Notes under the pieces: model-generated
What the model was told of the DNA's origin: nothing
Database searches by the model: none
What the model saw: the letters and a program-made list of their open reading frames with translations, nothing else
Part shown: positions 1-12,600 of the stretch, piece after piece
How positions within the stretch are numbered: position 1 is the first letter of the stretch
How the letters are laid out: each line of letters starts with the position of its first letter
Translations under genes and position numbers: made by a program
Assembly: GCA_030248215.1 (NCBI GenBank)
Contig: JASANG010003551.1
Location: forward strand, 186,001 to 250,000
Source of the DNA: Enoplolaimus lenunculus
Lineage: Eukaryota; Nematoda; Enoplea; Enoplida; Thoracostomopsidae
DNA length: 64,000 nt
Direction: 5' to 3'

Positions 1-149
1 TAGAATAGGGTAAGCTTAAGCTTTACACATTTTTTTTGCTTAGGCTTAGGCTTAGGCTTAGGCTTAAGCTTAGGCTTAGGCTTAGGTTTAGGCCCAAGCT
101 TAGGAATATGCTTGTAATACTGTTCCGCCCCTGTTCTTTACATTGGCCG
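1..149. mobile_element. T element, left part outside the window
   Basis: TTAGGC-rich core and right end GTTCCGCCCCTGTTCTTTAC/ATTGGCC. Confidence 0.55.
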
Positions 150-344
150 TTAGGTTTATACCCCGTAGCCATTTTTGAAGAGAGTGTTTTTGTGGCTTGG
201 TTTAGGTTTCACTGTTCATCTTGATATGGTAAACAATGAGCGCGTTTCAAAGGTCGTTATTATGCAAAGTAGATGCAAAACGTGTCATAAATTAGGTAGG
301 CTGACGATTTTTAGTTCTGAGTCCTAACAGCTGCTAATGAGGGG

Positions 345-423
345 CGTTATTACGAGGTTTCGATCCTATGACGCATGGTCAGAAATTTCTCAGTCCAGCG
401 CGCTACCACTCAGCCACGACGCC
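345..423 (-). tRNA. tRNA-like sequence, degenerate
   Basis: The minus strand has A box TGGCTGAGTGG, B box GGATCGAAACC and a partly paired acceptor (GGCGT with ACGCC), as in Ser/Leu-type tRNAs. The anticodon arm is poor, so a pseudogene or SINE fragment is likelier. Confidence 0.3.
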
Positions 424-570
424 TCACAGTCAGCTATTTTTTATGCCTTATAATAACTTCAACGTTACACACATGTATCTTGGTTCTTCCATGTTTTTAC
501 TGCTGCTGCATATGAAGGCACTCTTCAAAACGCCTGGTTTTTATTACATATTACAATTCAGTATCATTAA

Positions 571-898
571 GAGTCGATGATGCTCTTTAAACAAGAGTAT
601 GCCGCAGACCGGGTTTGGCATTGCGTAAAATGTACCATCGCTCGTTGAGTTTTGGTTCTACCCCCTTTACGTTTGCGGCGGGGTCGTGTTTATCGATTAA
701 ACATTGCTAAAATAGTAAGCGGGCCACTCTTCACTATAAACGTTATCATATGAATTTCAGAGTTTCAGCAAATTTTGATCCGCCCACTATAAAGCATGGC
801 GGTGGTTCAAACGTGCAAGACGCGCTGTTTACATTTGTTTTCTACATATAATGTACCCAGTTGTATACTCTTGTTACATAGTATCATACACTCGTGGT
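571..898. mobile_element. E element
   Basis: GAGTCGATGATG...ACAAGAGTATG at the left and its inverse CATACTCTTGT at the right, about 310 bp as in other copies. Confidence 0.45.
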
Positions 899-938
899 AT
901 TATAAAAATACGACAAAGAAGTATATGTAACAGGAGCT

Positions 939-1134
939 GGCCCATGCATAGAACAGGGCCGGAACAGTAGTATAAACATATTCTAAAGCCTAAGCTTAAA
1001 CCTAAGCGTAAGGATGAGACTATCTTTAAGCAGATTCCTAAGCCTAAGCCTAATCAAAAAGTTTGTGTAAAGCTAAAACTGACTCTATTACAGTCCCACC
1101 GGAAAACGATCCGGCCCTGTTCTATACATGGGCT
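939..1134. mobile_element. T element
   Basis: Inverted ends GGCCCATGCATAGAACAGGG and its inverse around a CCTAAG-rich core. CAGGAG occurs on both sides, a possible target duplication. Confidence 0.6.
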
Positions 1135-1420
1135 CAGGAGTTGATAGTGATGCATACTCGTTAGGTTTTATGTGTAGTTGTTCAACATTGGCTTATTCGA
1201 TTTCTCTTAATGTGTTCCTGTTATGTATCGCCCAGTGCCAGCTGGTTAAAGGTTGTCTTATAATTTTAAGTCCGCAAGAGGGTGAAATTAAAAATTTTAA
1301 AAGTTTTCTGAATTATGCCTTGCTACTGTGAAAAATTTCAGATCTACAGGTATTGTAGTTTGTTCATTTAATGTTATTAATAAGGAAGAGGTGCTACACA
1401 CATTTCAGAATACGGCTGTT

Positions 1421-1673
1421 CACAGTAAATTCCAATGAGTTGATTAACCAATTCAGCTATCGAGTTGGTTATTTCTGAAATAATATCAGAAAACTTTAAC
1501 TCACTCTCAGTTGAGTTGATTCTCCCTATAAGTTGAGTTGACTCTGAGTGAGTTCATTAATTAACTCAGAGTGAATTGAACCAAGTCAAATTTCAAAGTT
1601 CTGATTGTCATAACTCAGACTGAGTGATTCAACTCATACTGAGTTAAAATCAACTCACTCAAATTTACAGTGA
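1421..1673. mobile_element. A element
   Basis: CACAGTAAATTCCAATGAGT at the left, AATTTACAGTG at the right. The interior is built of GAGTTGATT / AATCAACTC blocks, nearly palindromic. Confidence 0.55.
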
Positions 1674-2118
1674 TTTGGACAGTATCATATGGTAACTAGT
1701 GGCAAAAATGAAGTTTTCACTTCACATGCAGCTTCGTAAGCGGACCAACCGAGTTATGTTTAATATCTTTCATATTTTTCGCTTAAACTTAAATGTCAGA
1801 TTAACTTTTGTGGAAAATGGTTATGTCAAAGATGACAATGTTTGCAGCAGGGTACAAACGAAAGTCTGCACCCGGCTCCGGCAGAAAATCGACCTCCAAC
1901 TTTGGCTCCGCGTACAAACTTTACCGAAGGTTCCGGCAATTTCGGTTTTGAAATTTTCATATTTATTTTTCAAAAATTGTATCATTCGATGCGTTTAGCT
2001 AATAAGTTTTGGAACAATTATGAAAACAAATTAGCGGAATTTCTTAAAAATATACTTAAAATCAAAATTTTTGACACTACTTTATAGATATTTGCTAAAA
2101 TTAGCATTTACAACATTG

Positions 2119-2481
2119 ACTGTGTTTCAGAAATCCTACTTAAGTATTTACTTAAATTATACTTAAGTAATTACTTAAGTCGCTGACTTCAGTAAATGCT
2201 TAAATTTTCGAGCAAAAACAAATAAACGCCAAAAGTCTGCCATTGTCATAACAAGAAAGTAATAGTTTCACTTTATATTGAGGATGTACCAATAGTCTAC
2301 AATTTCAATTTGACCAAGGTTAGCATGCCTGAATGGTAAATTTGTATTCTATCAAATTTCAGCGACTTAAGTATTTACTTAACTTAAGTACACTTTTAAA
2401 AACCATAAAATGGTTAAGTAATTCCTTAAACACGTACTTAAGTACTACGTCGTACTTAAGTAGGGTTTTGGAGACCCGGCC
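2119..2481. mobile_element. L element
   Basis: Ends TTTCAGAAATCCTACTTAAG and CTTAAGTAGGGTTTTGGAGA, full of TACTTAAGTA palindromes; a second copy is at 10838-11195. Confidence 0.5.
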
Positions 2482-2717
2482 AATGTTTAAACTGGTTAAT
2501 TTTGCGTCACCATCACTTCCTGTGTCATCACTGGTTCCGACAAGTTTTGTTGACCTCCGGTTCCGGCTTCAGTATTTTTTACGTCCGGTTGCATTCAGCT
2601 TAGTAGTGCTATGAAACTTTCAAACTTTGCAAACTTTGTAATTTCTAATTTCCTGCGCAAATATAGTTTAAAGTTGAAATTTAAAAAATGATGCCTTTTG
2701 TGTTCAAGTATCTTCTA

Positions 2718-3305
2718 ATGCGGCGTTCACGTTATAACTGGGGCAGCTTGGAACACGTTTTGTCCAAGTTGATTTGACGTCAACATAAAATTTTGTGATC
2801 CGAATAGCGGTTATGTAGACAAAATGTGAATATCATATGATATTCCAAAATTCTACTAAATATCATATGACATTTATACAGGACAATGGAATTTGTGCAC
2901 GCTAAATAACACAGTAAAAACTCGGATAATGCAGCATTAAATGATTTCTCAAGTTGAATTAGCCTCTACGTTTCTGTTTCTCGCTAAGTTTTTCCAAAAA
3001 TATATTCCTAAGTACAAATAATTCAAATTTGAAATCTTAGTATCATATGACATTCTACAGGACAATCAAGCTAGTTTACCACAACTTTGCAGACATTTTC
3101 AAACATATCATATGATACTCGCAGACAATATTTGGAATATCAGATTGATATTGCAGTACAAACTGTAGATGTCACATCAGGATAGCAGACAATTCCAATT
3201 TTTTGAATTTCATAGCGGATAAACGGTCAGACAAAATGTTACCAGCTATAGTCATAGGGACAAAACGTGTTGCAGGCTGCCCCAGTTATAACGTGAACCC
3301 CGCAT
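2718..3305. mobile_element. O element: inverted-repeat transposon of 588 bp
   Basis: The left end ATGCGGCGTTCACGTTATAA (continuing CTGGGGCAGC) recurs inverted at the right end. Inside are several AATATCATATGATA palindromes. No coding frame. Confidence 0.6.
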
Positions 3306-3687
3306 AAACCAGTACCATATATTACTATTGTGGAATTCTATTTTAGGTAAGACCAATTCCATTTTAGCGAATCGTAGGCATAAATATTAATATATCACAA
3401 TCTATTCAGAGTCGGATATTTCAGCAACGACGCCTGCTGTGTTACGCTGTAACAGCTAAATTAATTTTTAGGTTCTTCGGGTTTGCCAGTATATACAGAC
3501 TTTTATACAGCAATATAAACATGAAGCTGGTTCGATTTATTGCTGCCGTTTTATACTGAATTCTACCGAAAATATTTTAATTTCTCGTCTTTAATTTGTG
3601 GTAAAGTATTGTTTTTCTTTTACGATAGACTTGTCTGAACTGAAATAGTGATAAATATGGTAAAATTAAGAATTGAAAACTAACAAT

Positions 3688-4420
3688 TAGCAGCATACTC
3701 TCTAAATAACTAAGCTAACTGGTAGGTTTACGCTTAAACTCATTTGAAATGTTACTTATTTTCAGTTTAAGCTAAACTTGATGAACTCTTAAATACACTG
3801 CTGCACTTGTTACTTAAACTAAAAATAAGTTTACTTAATCTCGTGTTCAACTTAAAAACACGTTAATTTAAGTAAAACTTAAAATTCTAGTTTAGTTAGT
3901 CCGGCCAGCCATTCAAGTTTTACTTAAACTGATATTCGAGTTTAGTTAAGTTATAATTTAAGCTTAATTTTGAGAGAGTAGTTAATATTTCGTCTTCTGT
4001 CATTTAAGCTATCTCCTAAGCTAATATTGCACGGTAAAACATAGCTTGTCTTACAAATATTCTTAGTTCTAGTTTTTAAAAAATTATACATTAGCCAAAC
4101 TTGAATATCAGTTTAAGTAAAATTTAAATGGCTGGACGAACTTACTAAACAATAATTAAACGTATATTTTTAAGTTTTACATGAGTTTAAGTTAAACTTA
4201 TTTTTGATTTACAAGTCACTACTGTAGCCCCGAAATTATCTGTACCAAAGAATTAATTAAGTTTAAGTTAAACTAAAAATATGTAAAATTTTAAATGAAT
4301 TTAAGCGTAGACGCACCTGTTTAGTTTAATCTAGAAAGTGACATTACTGCTGCTGTATTAGCTTACTCTTAAATCAAGTACAGTTTAAACTTTTGAGAGT
4401 GCTGAGTAAAGTTTATCTGT
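3688..4420. repeat. M repeat
   Basis: Dense AAGTTTAAGTTAAACTTA-type blocks in both orientations. A shorter copy is at 17090-17425. Probably a foldback element; the ends are unclear. Confidence 0.4.
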
Positions 4421-4505
4421 TGGCGACCGAAAATGGCCTATTTTCATTTACCCGAAGCCAAACATCATAGTGGTCACAATTTCGACATTTTATCTCGCCA
4501 GCAAC

Positions 4506-4650
4506 GGCCAATGTTACTTTTAGCGCCGTAACAGTAGACTAAGCGTATTCCTAAGCCTAAACACTTAAGCCTAAGCTAAAAATTTACTCTAGAATGTAAG
4601 CCAACTCTTTTACAAACCCACCACAAACCAGGACGGCTCCAAAAGTAGCA
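4506..4650. mobile_element. T element, GTTACTTT-ended subtype
   Basis: GGCCAATGTTACTTTTAGCG left end and CCTAAGCC core, same subtype as 35968-36125 and 62022-62212. Right end is degraded. Confidence 0.45.
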
Positions 4651-6615
4651 TAAGCGCCAGCAACTATACTGTCAAAATTTGCTAAAATTTGTTCAAAATA
4701 TACTGCGTATTTGCAAGTTTTGCAATCTGCAACATTTTCTGTTTTATTCTCGCGTATCATCGCACGAACCTTGAAAATAAGAGTGCGTTCACAATTCAAC
4801 GACCATTAAATATATTGTACTTTAAGCACGACTGTGTCACCCATGTACTTAGTATGCTTTGATGATATCTGCCGACCCATATATTAACCATTAGTTGCCA
4901 AGGTGACTATTTCCTATTTTGACTTGCGGCCGTATTTTACGGCATATAAACCACGTTTGGTATAAAAGTTTATTATCGACCAGCGGCGACGTTGTCACGA
5001 TTTTGGTACCGGGAGGATGTAGTAAAAGTTGTCGGCGAGCGAACGTAGCGATTGACCCAAACTAAATTTGACCGTATTCTAAAACCATGTAAACGGGCCA
5101 TTTCGTCTTGTTTGTCTTAAAGTTTTGGAAAGACTATTTTCAATATACCCTGTTGCCGAACACAATAATCGTATACTTTAATGATATGGTTCAGTTTGTT
5201 CTCAGCGTGTTGCTTTCGTTTCCATCAAGTATTGTTTTTGGTTAAGTAAAGCCAGTAGCGAATTCAGAAATTTCTGACGGTGCGGGAGGGTTGGTAAAAG
5301 TTAGGAGTACTGCTATGTATACGTATGTGCCAATTATCTGAGGGGGGAAACTTGTAAGATACGGAGGGAGTTACTTTTTTATTACAAAAATTTTCTAAGG
5401 GTACGTACGCCCTCCCCTGGGTCTGCTAGAGAATATATGGGACTTCAGGATAGCTAGTCGGTGGGTTTGGCTGTTTATTCTCAAACTATAAATAGTAATT
5501 TTTTATGTTACATTATTGAAAACTAAAAATTACTTTTGCCAATACAAGCCTAAAAATGTAATCAATATAATTAAAGCTGAAACACACCACATACGTATTT
5601 TAACACGCAAGCTTCGAACATATTTTGTTTACAATAGTTTCATAACATATAGACCGCATTGTTGTTGTTAGAAAATTTGCATATAGATTTTTATGCATTC
5701 GCCAACACTTTTGCGCCTCGCTAAAATTGATCGACTAGTATATGGTTTTATAGCGCAAACAGTTTAAAACGGTTTGTTCTCAGCGGTGGCAGGTTATATA
5801 TCAGTTTACTTTTAAGTTGATACTTTCATCCAGGCAAAATATTGAATTTATTTTTTTCCACTCTAATTCGCTTTTAATTCATTTTTCTCGTTCAGGTTTA
5901 CTATAACATCACGGTGGCTGCCTGCATAAAATATCCTTCTACAAACTAACCAAGTTTATACTGTATATATGAGGCATTGCTACACTCAAAATAAAATTCC
6001 TGATATTTAACAAAAAATTTCTTACATTTATGAAATATAATTAGTAATGTGCACTTGAAAAGTATTTCTGTTGCTACAACAGAAAAGTTTTCAAAAAAGT
6101 TTTCACATAAAGTCTGAAACTAAACGTTTTCCAGTTATTTTTAGACAAATTGTCTTAAATATCAGAAAAACTTTTCAGATTTGCCACAAAAATTCTTTTC
6201 TGAACTAATTCAGAAATACTTTTGTGTGTGTACGGTTTCATCAAGGTGTTGAGAATTTTGTAGTTATTATCTGGCTCTTGTACACTTCACAACGCAGTTT
6301 GTGATATTTTTGAGTTTTTGGCACAGGCTGGCGAAGGCATAGACTTAGGTTTAGGTTTAAGCTTAATTTGGCCTTAGGATTACGGTTAAGCTTGTGTCAG
6401 TGAGGAAAACTTTACGAGTGATTAATGTGTAATGTAATCTATTTTTTATAGCATTAGGTTTTATTTTGACCTGGTTTATGGTTTACAAAATATATGAAGG
6501 CTTTATTGAACTGCAGAGTTTGGCAATCAGGTTGCATAAAACGCAAAAACTGTCTTAAGAATATTAGACAGTTTTAAGCATATTTATACATTTTATTGTT
6601 GCAGATTAATTAAAG
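4651..6615. other. No gene seen
   Basis: AT-rich sequence with many stops. A K repeat lies near 5558-5800 and an A-rich, partly inverted stretch near 5985-6240. A short T-like fragment is at 6330-6400. The missing 5' exons of gene 1 may lie here, but I see none. Confidence 0.4.
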
Positions 6616-6760
6616 ATCCGTAGCCAGCTCAACATCATAGGTGAGAGCCAAAATTTTTCCAAGAGAAACTTCCAACGATTTCCCATGAGCGAGGTTGAAA
6701 TTTTCCTTAGAGGGGGTGGAATGGTTTTCAGGGGGGGGGCTCAGCCAATTATAGCAAATC
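6616..6760. mobile_element. I element, degraded
   Basis: CCGTAGCCAGCTCAACATC start, then the usual CCAAAATTTT and GGGGCTCAGCC blocks. Ends about 110 bases before gene 1 exon a. Confidence 0.4.
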
Positions 6761-6869
6761 ACTGACATATTTCACAGCCATCGCAGTTGCGAGCTTTGAA
6801 TATTGTCTGCTGTTGTATGCAAATGCTTTGATTTGTTTCAGCTCAAAGTTTAAATTTGCTAAACTACAG

Positions 6870-6963
6870 AATGGACTGCCCACCGGTGCAAAATGCCGGT
6901 CAGTTGAGCGCAAAACTCAAATATCCTCAGGTGTTGGTCACACCTGGATACTACGATAAACAG
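6870..6963 (+). CDS. Gene 1 exon a: start of CUB domain
   Basis: The acceptor CTACAG at 6869 and donor CAG/GTACGG bound 31 codons. The reading contains VLVTPGYYDKQ, the usual opening strand of a CUB domain (xITSPGYPxxY). It ends in phase 0 and joins directly to YLKNMNCNW in the next exon, restoring the CUB pattern. The first base completes a codon from an exon not identified upstream. Confidence 0.75.
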
Positions 6964-9568
6964 GTACGGTTTAATTTTAATTGTTGAAACCATAGAAACC
7001 CGTCGCGCCGTCAAAACACTGTTCGCCAGGGTGCAGAGCAGAACTGGATTTTGTCGCAATCGGAATCGGAATCGAAACCTGCAAATTTATACCGGAATCG
7101 GAATCGCAACCTGCAATTTTATACCGGAATCGGAATCGAAACCTGCAAATTTATACCGGAATCGGAATCGGAATCGAAACCTGCAATTTTATACCGGAAT
7201 CGGAATCGTAATCGAATCCTGCAAATTTATGCCGGAATCGGAATCGAAACAGCAAATTTATACAGGAATCGGAATCGAATCCTGCAAATTTATGCCGGAA
7301 TCGGAATCGAAACAGCAAATTTATACCGGAATCGGAATCGGAATCGAAACCTGCAAATTTATACCGGAATCGGAATCGGAATCGAAACCTGCAAATTTAT
7401 ACCGGAATCGTAATCGAAACCTGCAAATTTATACCGGAATCGAAATCGGAATCGAAACCTGCAAATTTATACCGGAATCGGAATCGAAACCTGCAAATTT
7501 ATACCGGAATCGGAATCGGAATCGAAACCTGCAATTTTATACCGGAATCGGAATCGAAACAGCAAATTTATACCGGAATCGGAATCGAAACCTACCAATT
7601 TATACCGGAATCGGAATCGAAACCTACCAATTTATGCCGGAATCGGAAACGAAACAGCAAATTTATACCGGAATCGGAATCGAAACCTACCAATTTATAC
7701 CGGAATCGGAATCGAAACCTACCAATTTATGCCGGAATCGGAAACGAAACAGCAAATTTATACCGGAATCGGAATCGAAACCTACCAATTTATACCGGAA
7801 TCGGAATCGAAACCTGCAAATTTATACCGGAATCGGAAACGAAACAGCAAATTTATACCGCAATCGGAATCGGAACTCGTTTTGAGTCGGAATACTAATC
7901 GAAAACGGAATTCTGATTGCACGCTGATCGATAGTAAAAATGAAAAAATCTGCAAATTTTATGAGACCGACCTCAAGAACATTTGTAATTTAAGATTGTT
8001 TGCTTTTAGATCGAGTCTATTTTGGTTTTACCGGCTAAATTGGGGGGCGTGACCCCTCAATGCCCCCGCGTGGTGACTCCCTTGCGTGAAGTTCAAACGA
8101 CTTTTGTTAAACGGAATATTCAAAACATGTCAATGCTTTATTCATAATGTTTAAACACGAAGCCATTTTATACAACATTGTTTCGCTAGAATTTATCAAA
8201 TTTTGGTGGTAAATTCACATTTTGATTGTTCGACATCACCTAAATTCTATTGTAATCGTTCGGAACGAATTTGAGAATTTAGCTTTTCGGAACAAATTTG
8301 AGAATTTAGTTTTTCGGAACAAATTTGAGAATTTAGTTTTTCGGAACAAATTTGAGAATTTAGATTTTCGGAACGAATTTGAGAATTTAGTTTTTCGGAA
8401 CAAATTTGAGAATTTAGTTTTTCGGAACAAATTTGAGAATTTAGCTTTTCGGAACAAATTTGAGAATTTAGTTTTTCGGAACAAATTTGAGAATTTGTTA
8501 TTATGCGTAAAACGTGAAAAGTGTTTAATTTTAGTATTTGAAAAATATGAATTGCAACTGGATTATTAAAGCAACATCGCCGCAGAATCACATTATGTTG
8601 ACCGTTTACGATTCCGAGTTTGAAGGACCGATATTTTCAACGTGTGACGATGGAATTATTGTTCGAGACAGTACGTTTTAGCAAGAGTGCATGATACAAG
8701 AGTGTGCAACTCTTGAGGTTGCGCATGATACAAAATGTACCATCGGGCTTTGAGTTTTTGGCCGACCCTCCTATATTTAGAGGGTCGCTGTCACATGCAA
8801 TCAGCCTTAATTATACTATAATCGGAGCATTTTTGATGCCGGATACATAAAGTGTCATGGTTCGCATAGGTTGTGCCCCCCTCTAAAGAATGGGGGGGGC
8901 ACGGCAAAACTGAACGCTTACCGAGGACATTGTTTCCTACACAGAATGTACCCAGATGCATGCTCTTGTTGAAGTATGCATCATCCACTCTTGGTTTATG
9001 ATTTTTAGGGCCGTACCGCTACATAAGCCCATGCTTACACTATAACTTTTAACGCTAGTTCTTTCTGTGTTAATACCAGTAAACAATAACTCACTCTGAG
9101 AGTCGAGTTGATTCCAGATGAGTTGATTGATTAAGTCAGATTGAGTTGAATGAACTCAGAATATTTTGAAATTTAAAAGTCTTAATTGAGACTCGTTAAA
9201 AAAATTTTTTGCTTTTGGGTTAAAAAAAATTGAAAAATTAGGTGAATTTTGAATATCTTTTTCCCGTTGGATAATAACCAATAGGCAATTTGTTAGAAAT
9301 ATTTCGCTATTTTAATTGTTTATTTACGCAGGTTTTCGAAACGCCTCAACGCAGACAGACGTCTCGTGGTGTGATTTTGACAATCCGTTGTCAATTATCA
9401 GCACTGCGGACACGATGTACATTCAAATGATTTCTGATGATAAGCTGGAACGACGCGGTGCCAATATGAGCTTTATTGAGTTTGGTAAATTTGAAAATTT
9501 TGATTATTTTTACCTTGAAAGAGTCAAAAATAATTATAAAATATCAGCCATCAAACTATAATGCTTTC

Positions 9569-9643
<75 letters not shown>

Positions 9644-12600
9644 AATATATGTATATATAAATATATACATACATACATATATATAGTAAAGGCACTACGA
9701 GACCGTACGGTGCCGGATGGTGTCGGACCGCGCCGGACGGCATAAAAAGTATAGCGCCGCCCTAATTCGGGCTCATCCTGAAAAACTCGTTACCAACGTC
9801 CAGGTCTGGTTAAGTAATAGTTTCATATGGCATCGAACGGGACCAAATATGGTAATTGGCTAAGAGAGGGCGTTCAGTTGACATCTAATCTGTGTGCTGG
9901 ATGTTTTAGAAGGATGTCCACCGGACTGGGTTGGGATACCAAGTCTTGATTCGTGCTATAAATTAGTCACTGCCGGACGTAATTGGGTCAGTGCTCAAAC
10001 GCATTGCAATTACGATAAATCTAACCTGGTCACACTGGTGTCCGACGAAGAATATATCCAGTTATTAGGTAACTTTGCATTCGTTATTTTAGCTATACCT
10101 ACTGTATAGTCAGTGCCCCAGCATACAGCGGTGGGGGCTCCCCCCAAACTCCTGGGTGAGGGCCCTCAAACCAGGTCCGTAGACTGCTCACGTTGGAGGG
10201 GGGCTAAAAAATTTTCAGGAGGGACATTCGAGGGTTTTCAAAGAGTTAATACAAGTAAGGTGGAAAACTTTCTAGGGGGGCAAAATTTTCCAGGGGGGGT
10301 GAGCCCCCTGGCCCCACTTGGCTACGGGACCGCCTCAAATTCACCAGCGAAGCGAGTGAGAAGCCAGACGTATTTTAAACTTCGGTGGTTTTTTTCAACT
10401 GGTTAGGTTGGGGGCCCCTTTAAAAGTGGGGTGCCCACGCAAATGAGGGGTATGGGGGTGTCAACTCCGGCCATGTATACAGTATATTGCTATATGTTTT
10501 ATAATAATATTGGTATTAATTAATAATTAGCTTCGAAATCAAAACCGATTCTCTATACCTTTGACTGTTCTCATTTCTTTGTAACTTCGGCTTTTCGCAG
10601 CGCGTTTTGTTGTAAAATGATAAGATCTCTACCTTACAATTTTTACACCTCAGAACGTTTTCACGTATATAGAATGCAGTAAAAATTGCGTTTCATAACT
10701 TTTGCCTACCCCCCATTAAGCCTTTCAGCATTCGCCGGTGGTTTTATCTGTTTCATTGACATGCTTAATTATGCATAAGAATCTCTTGAACGATTTGATT
10801 TTACGGGGAATCAGTGTTGTTGCAACTATTTAAAACGGGCTGGGTTTCTGAAATCGTACTTAAGTACGACTTAGCACTTAAGTACGTGCTAAGTAATCAC
10901 TTAACCATTTTGTCGTTTTAAAAGCGTACTGAAGTTAAGTAAATACTTATGTCGCTGACTAAATCTAATAGATTACAAATTATAACAGTTCAGGCATACT
11001 AACCTTGGTCTATTTGATATCGTAGACACATGGTGTCTCTGAACTATTACTCTTATTATGACAATTGCACACAGTTACGGGCGTGGTTCATCTGTTTTTG
11101 CTCACAAAGTTAAGTATTTACTTAAGTCGGCGACGTAAGTAATTATTTAAATATAATTTAAGTAAATACTTAAGTAAGATTTCAGAAACTCAGCCAATTG
11201 TAGAATTCGTTGGCAACCAAATGTTGGTGGCTATTTTTCAGAGTTATTCAGTGCTTCCAACGAAAAAGTTTGGATTGGAATGTTTGATGCTGCGATTGAA
11301 ACTGAATTCATTAACGTCGATCCACTGGTCAAAGTTTGGCCACCCAGGTAAGAAATGTTTTTTGTTAGTTCGAGCGTGGACTTTGCACCAAAATGTTGCA
11401 ACAGGGTCATCAGAACAGAAAATGTCACTGAGGGTCGGTTGTACACTGTAAATTTCAGTGAGTTGATTTTAACTCAGAATGAGTTGAATCACTCAGTCCG
11501 AGATAGGACTATCAGAACTGAGAATTTTGAGTTAATTCATTTCATTCTGAGCTTAATAAGCTACTCACCCAGAGTCAACTTAACTTAGAGTGCGAATCAA
11601 CTCAACTCAGAGTGAGTTGATGTTTACTGATATTAATTCAGAAATAACTAACTCGCTAGATGAATTGATTAATTAATTCATTTCAATTTACAGTGTAGTA
11701 GTTGTTGTGGTTGTTGTTGCGTGTAGCGTATGACCCGTACGGAGCGAACCAGGCAAAAATACAGAAACAGACGAATGATTAGTAGCATAACCAACAATTA
11801 AACAAATAACGCTAACATAATTGGCATAACAGGTCAATATTGTCACGTAAATAAGCACAAACCTGGCTACAACTTGTTTGTAGACTTTTCCGTAAAACCG
11901 GACCAAACCTAAAAATATCGGAAAAATCCAACGTGGGCGGCTTCTACAATTAGAATTATTAACTTTGAGCTCAGAATTAGCTTTAACTTTGCCGTTCAAA
12001 CCCGTAGTCAGCTCACAGTGATAAGAGGCTAAAAATTATTCAGGAGAGGCACACAAGGGTTTTCGATGACTTACAAGCAAGTTTGAAAATTTTCTAGGGT
12101 GGCCAAAAAGTTTCACCAGGGTATGAGCAGCCCATGGCACCCTTGGCTGCGGACTCGGTGTGTTTGTGGATTTTGCTAGCTAGTAAACAACTTCTGACTT
12201 TGATATTTCAAACTTATTAAATTTTGAAGATCTCGCTAGAATTAAAATATTGTCAAGATTAGCGTTAGATTAAATTGAAGACGGTCGCAATGTTTAGTAA
12301 TTTGCATCTGTGATCGTATTCTCAAATACGTATAGCGCCTATCACCAGTTAGCGACAGATTTTAAAACTGGCGAACTTCTGCAATTACAGATCTCAAATT
12401 TACCACAAAAGTATTTCAAATAAAATGCAAAAATGTGCTAAATATCTACTGTGATGAGTGGCCGATTTGAAATTAACAGACACCCAAACAACTCGTGTAA
12501 ACATTATCCCGGGTGTTGGATCCAATAAACCTGGGATAAATTAAAAACAAATAACAGTCCGTAACCAATGAACACGGGGATACATTCTGTTGAAAGGTAC

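Noticed and set aside
3524-3559. ATG with signal-peptide-like MKLVRFIAAVLY before gene 1
   Set aside because: It stops after 12 codons and only a weak GTTTTA could act as donor; not enough to call the gene 1 start.
4584-4799. 71-codon minus-strand frame with a hydrophobic stretch
   Set aside because: Its end overlaps a T element and it has no family pattern or splice context.
7031-7885. Long open frame of 284 codons rich in RNRN and ESES
   Set aside because: It is a translation of the minisatellite; all units lack stops, and the pattern is DNA-level repetition in more than one frame.
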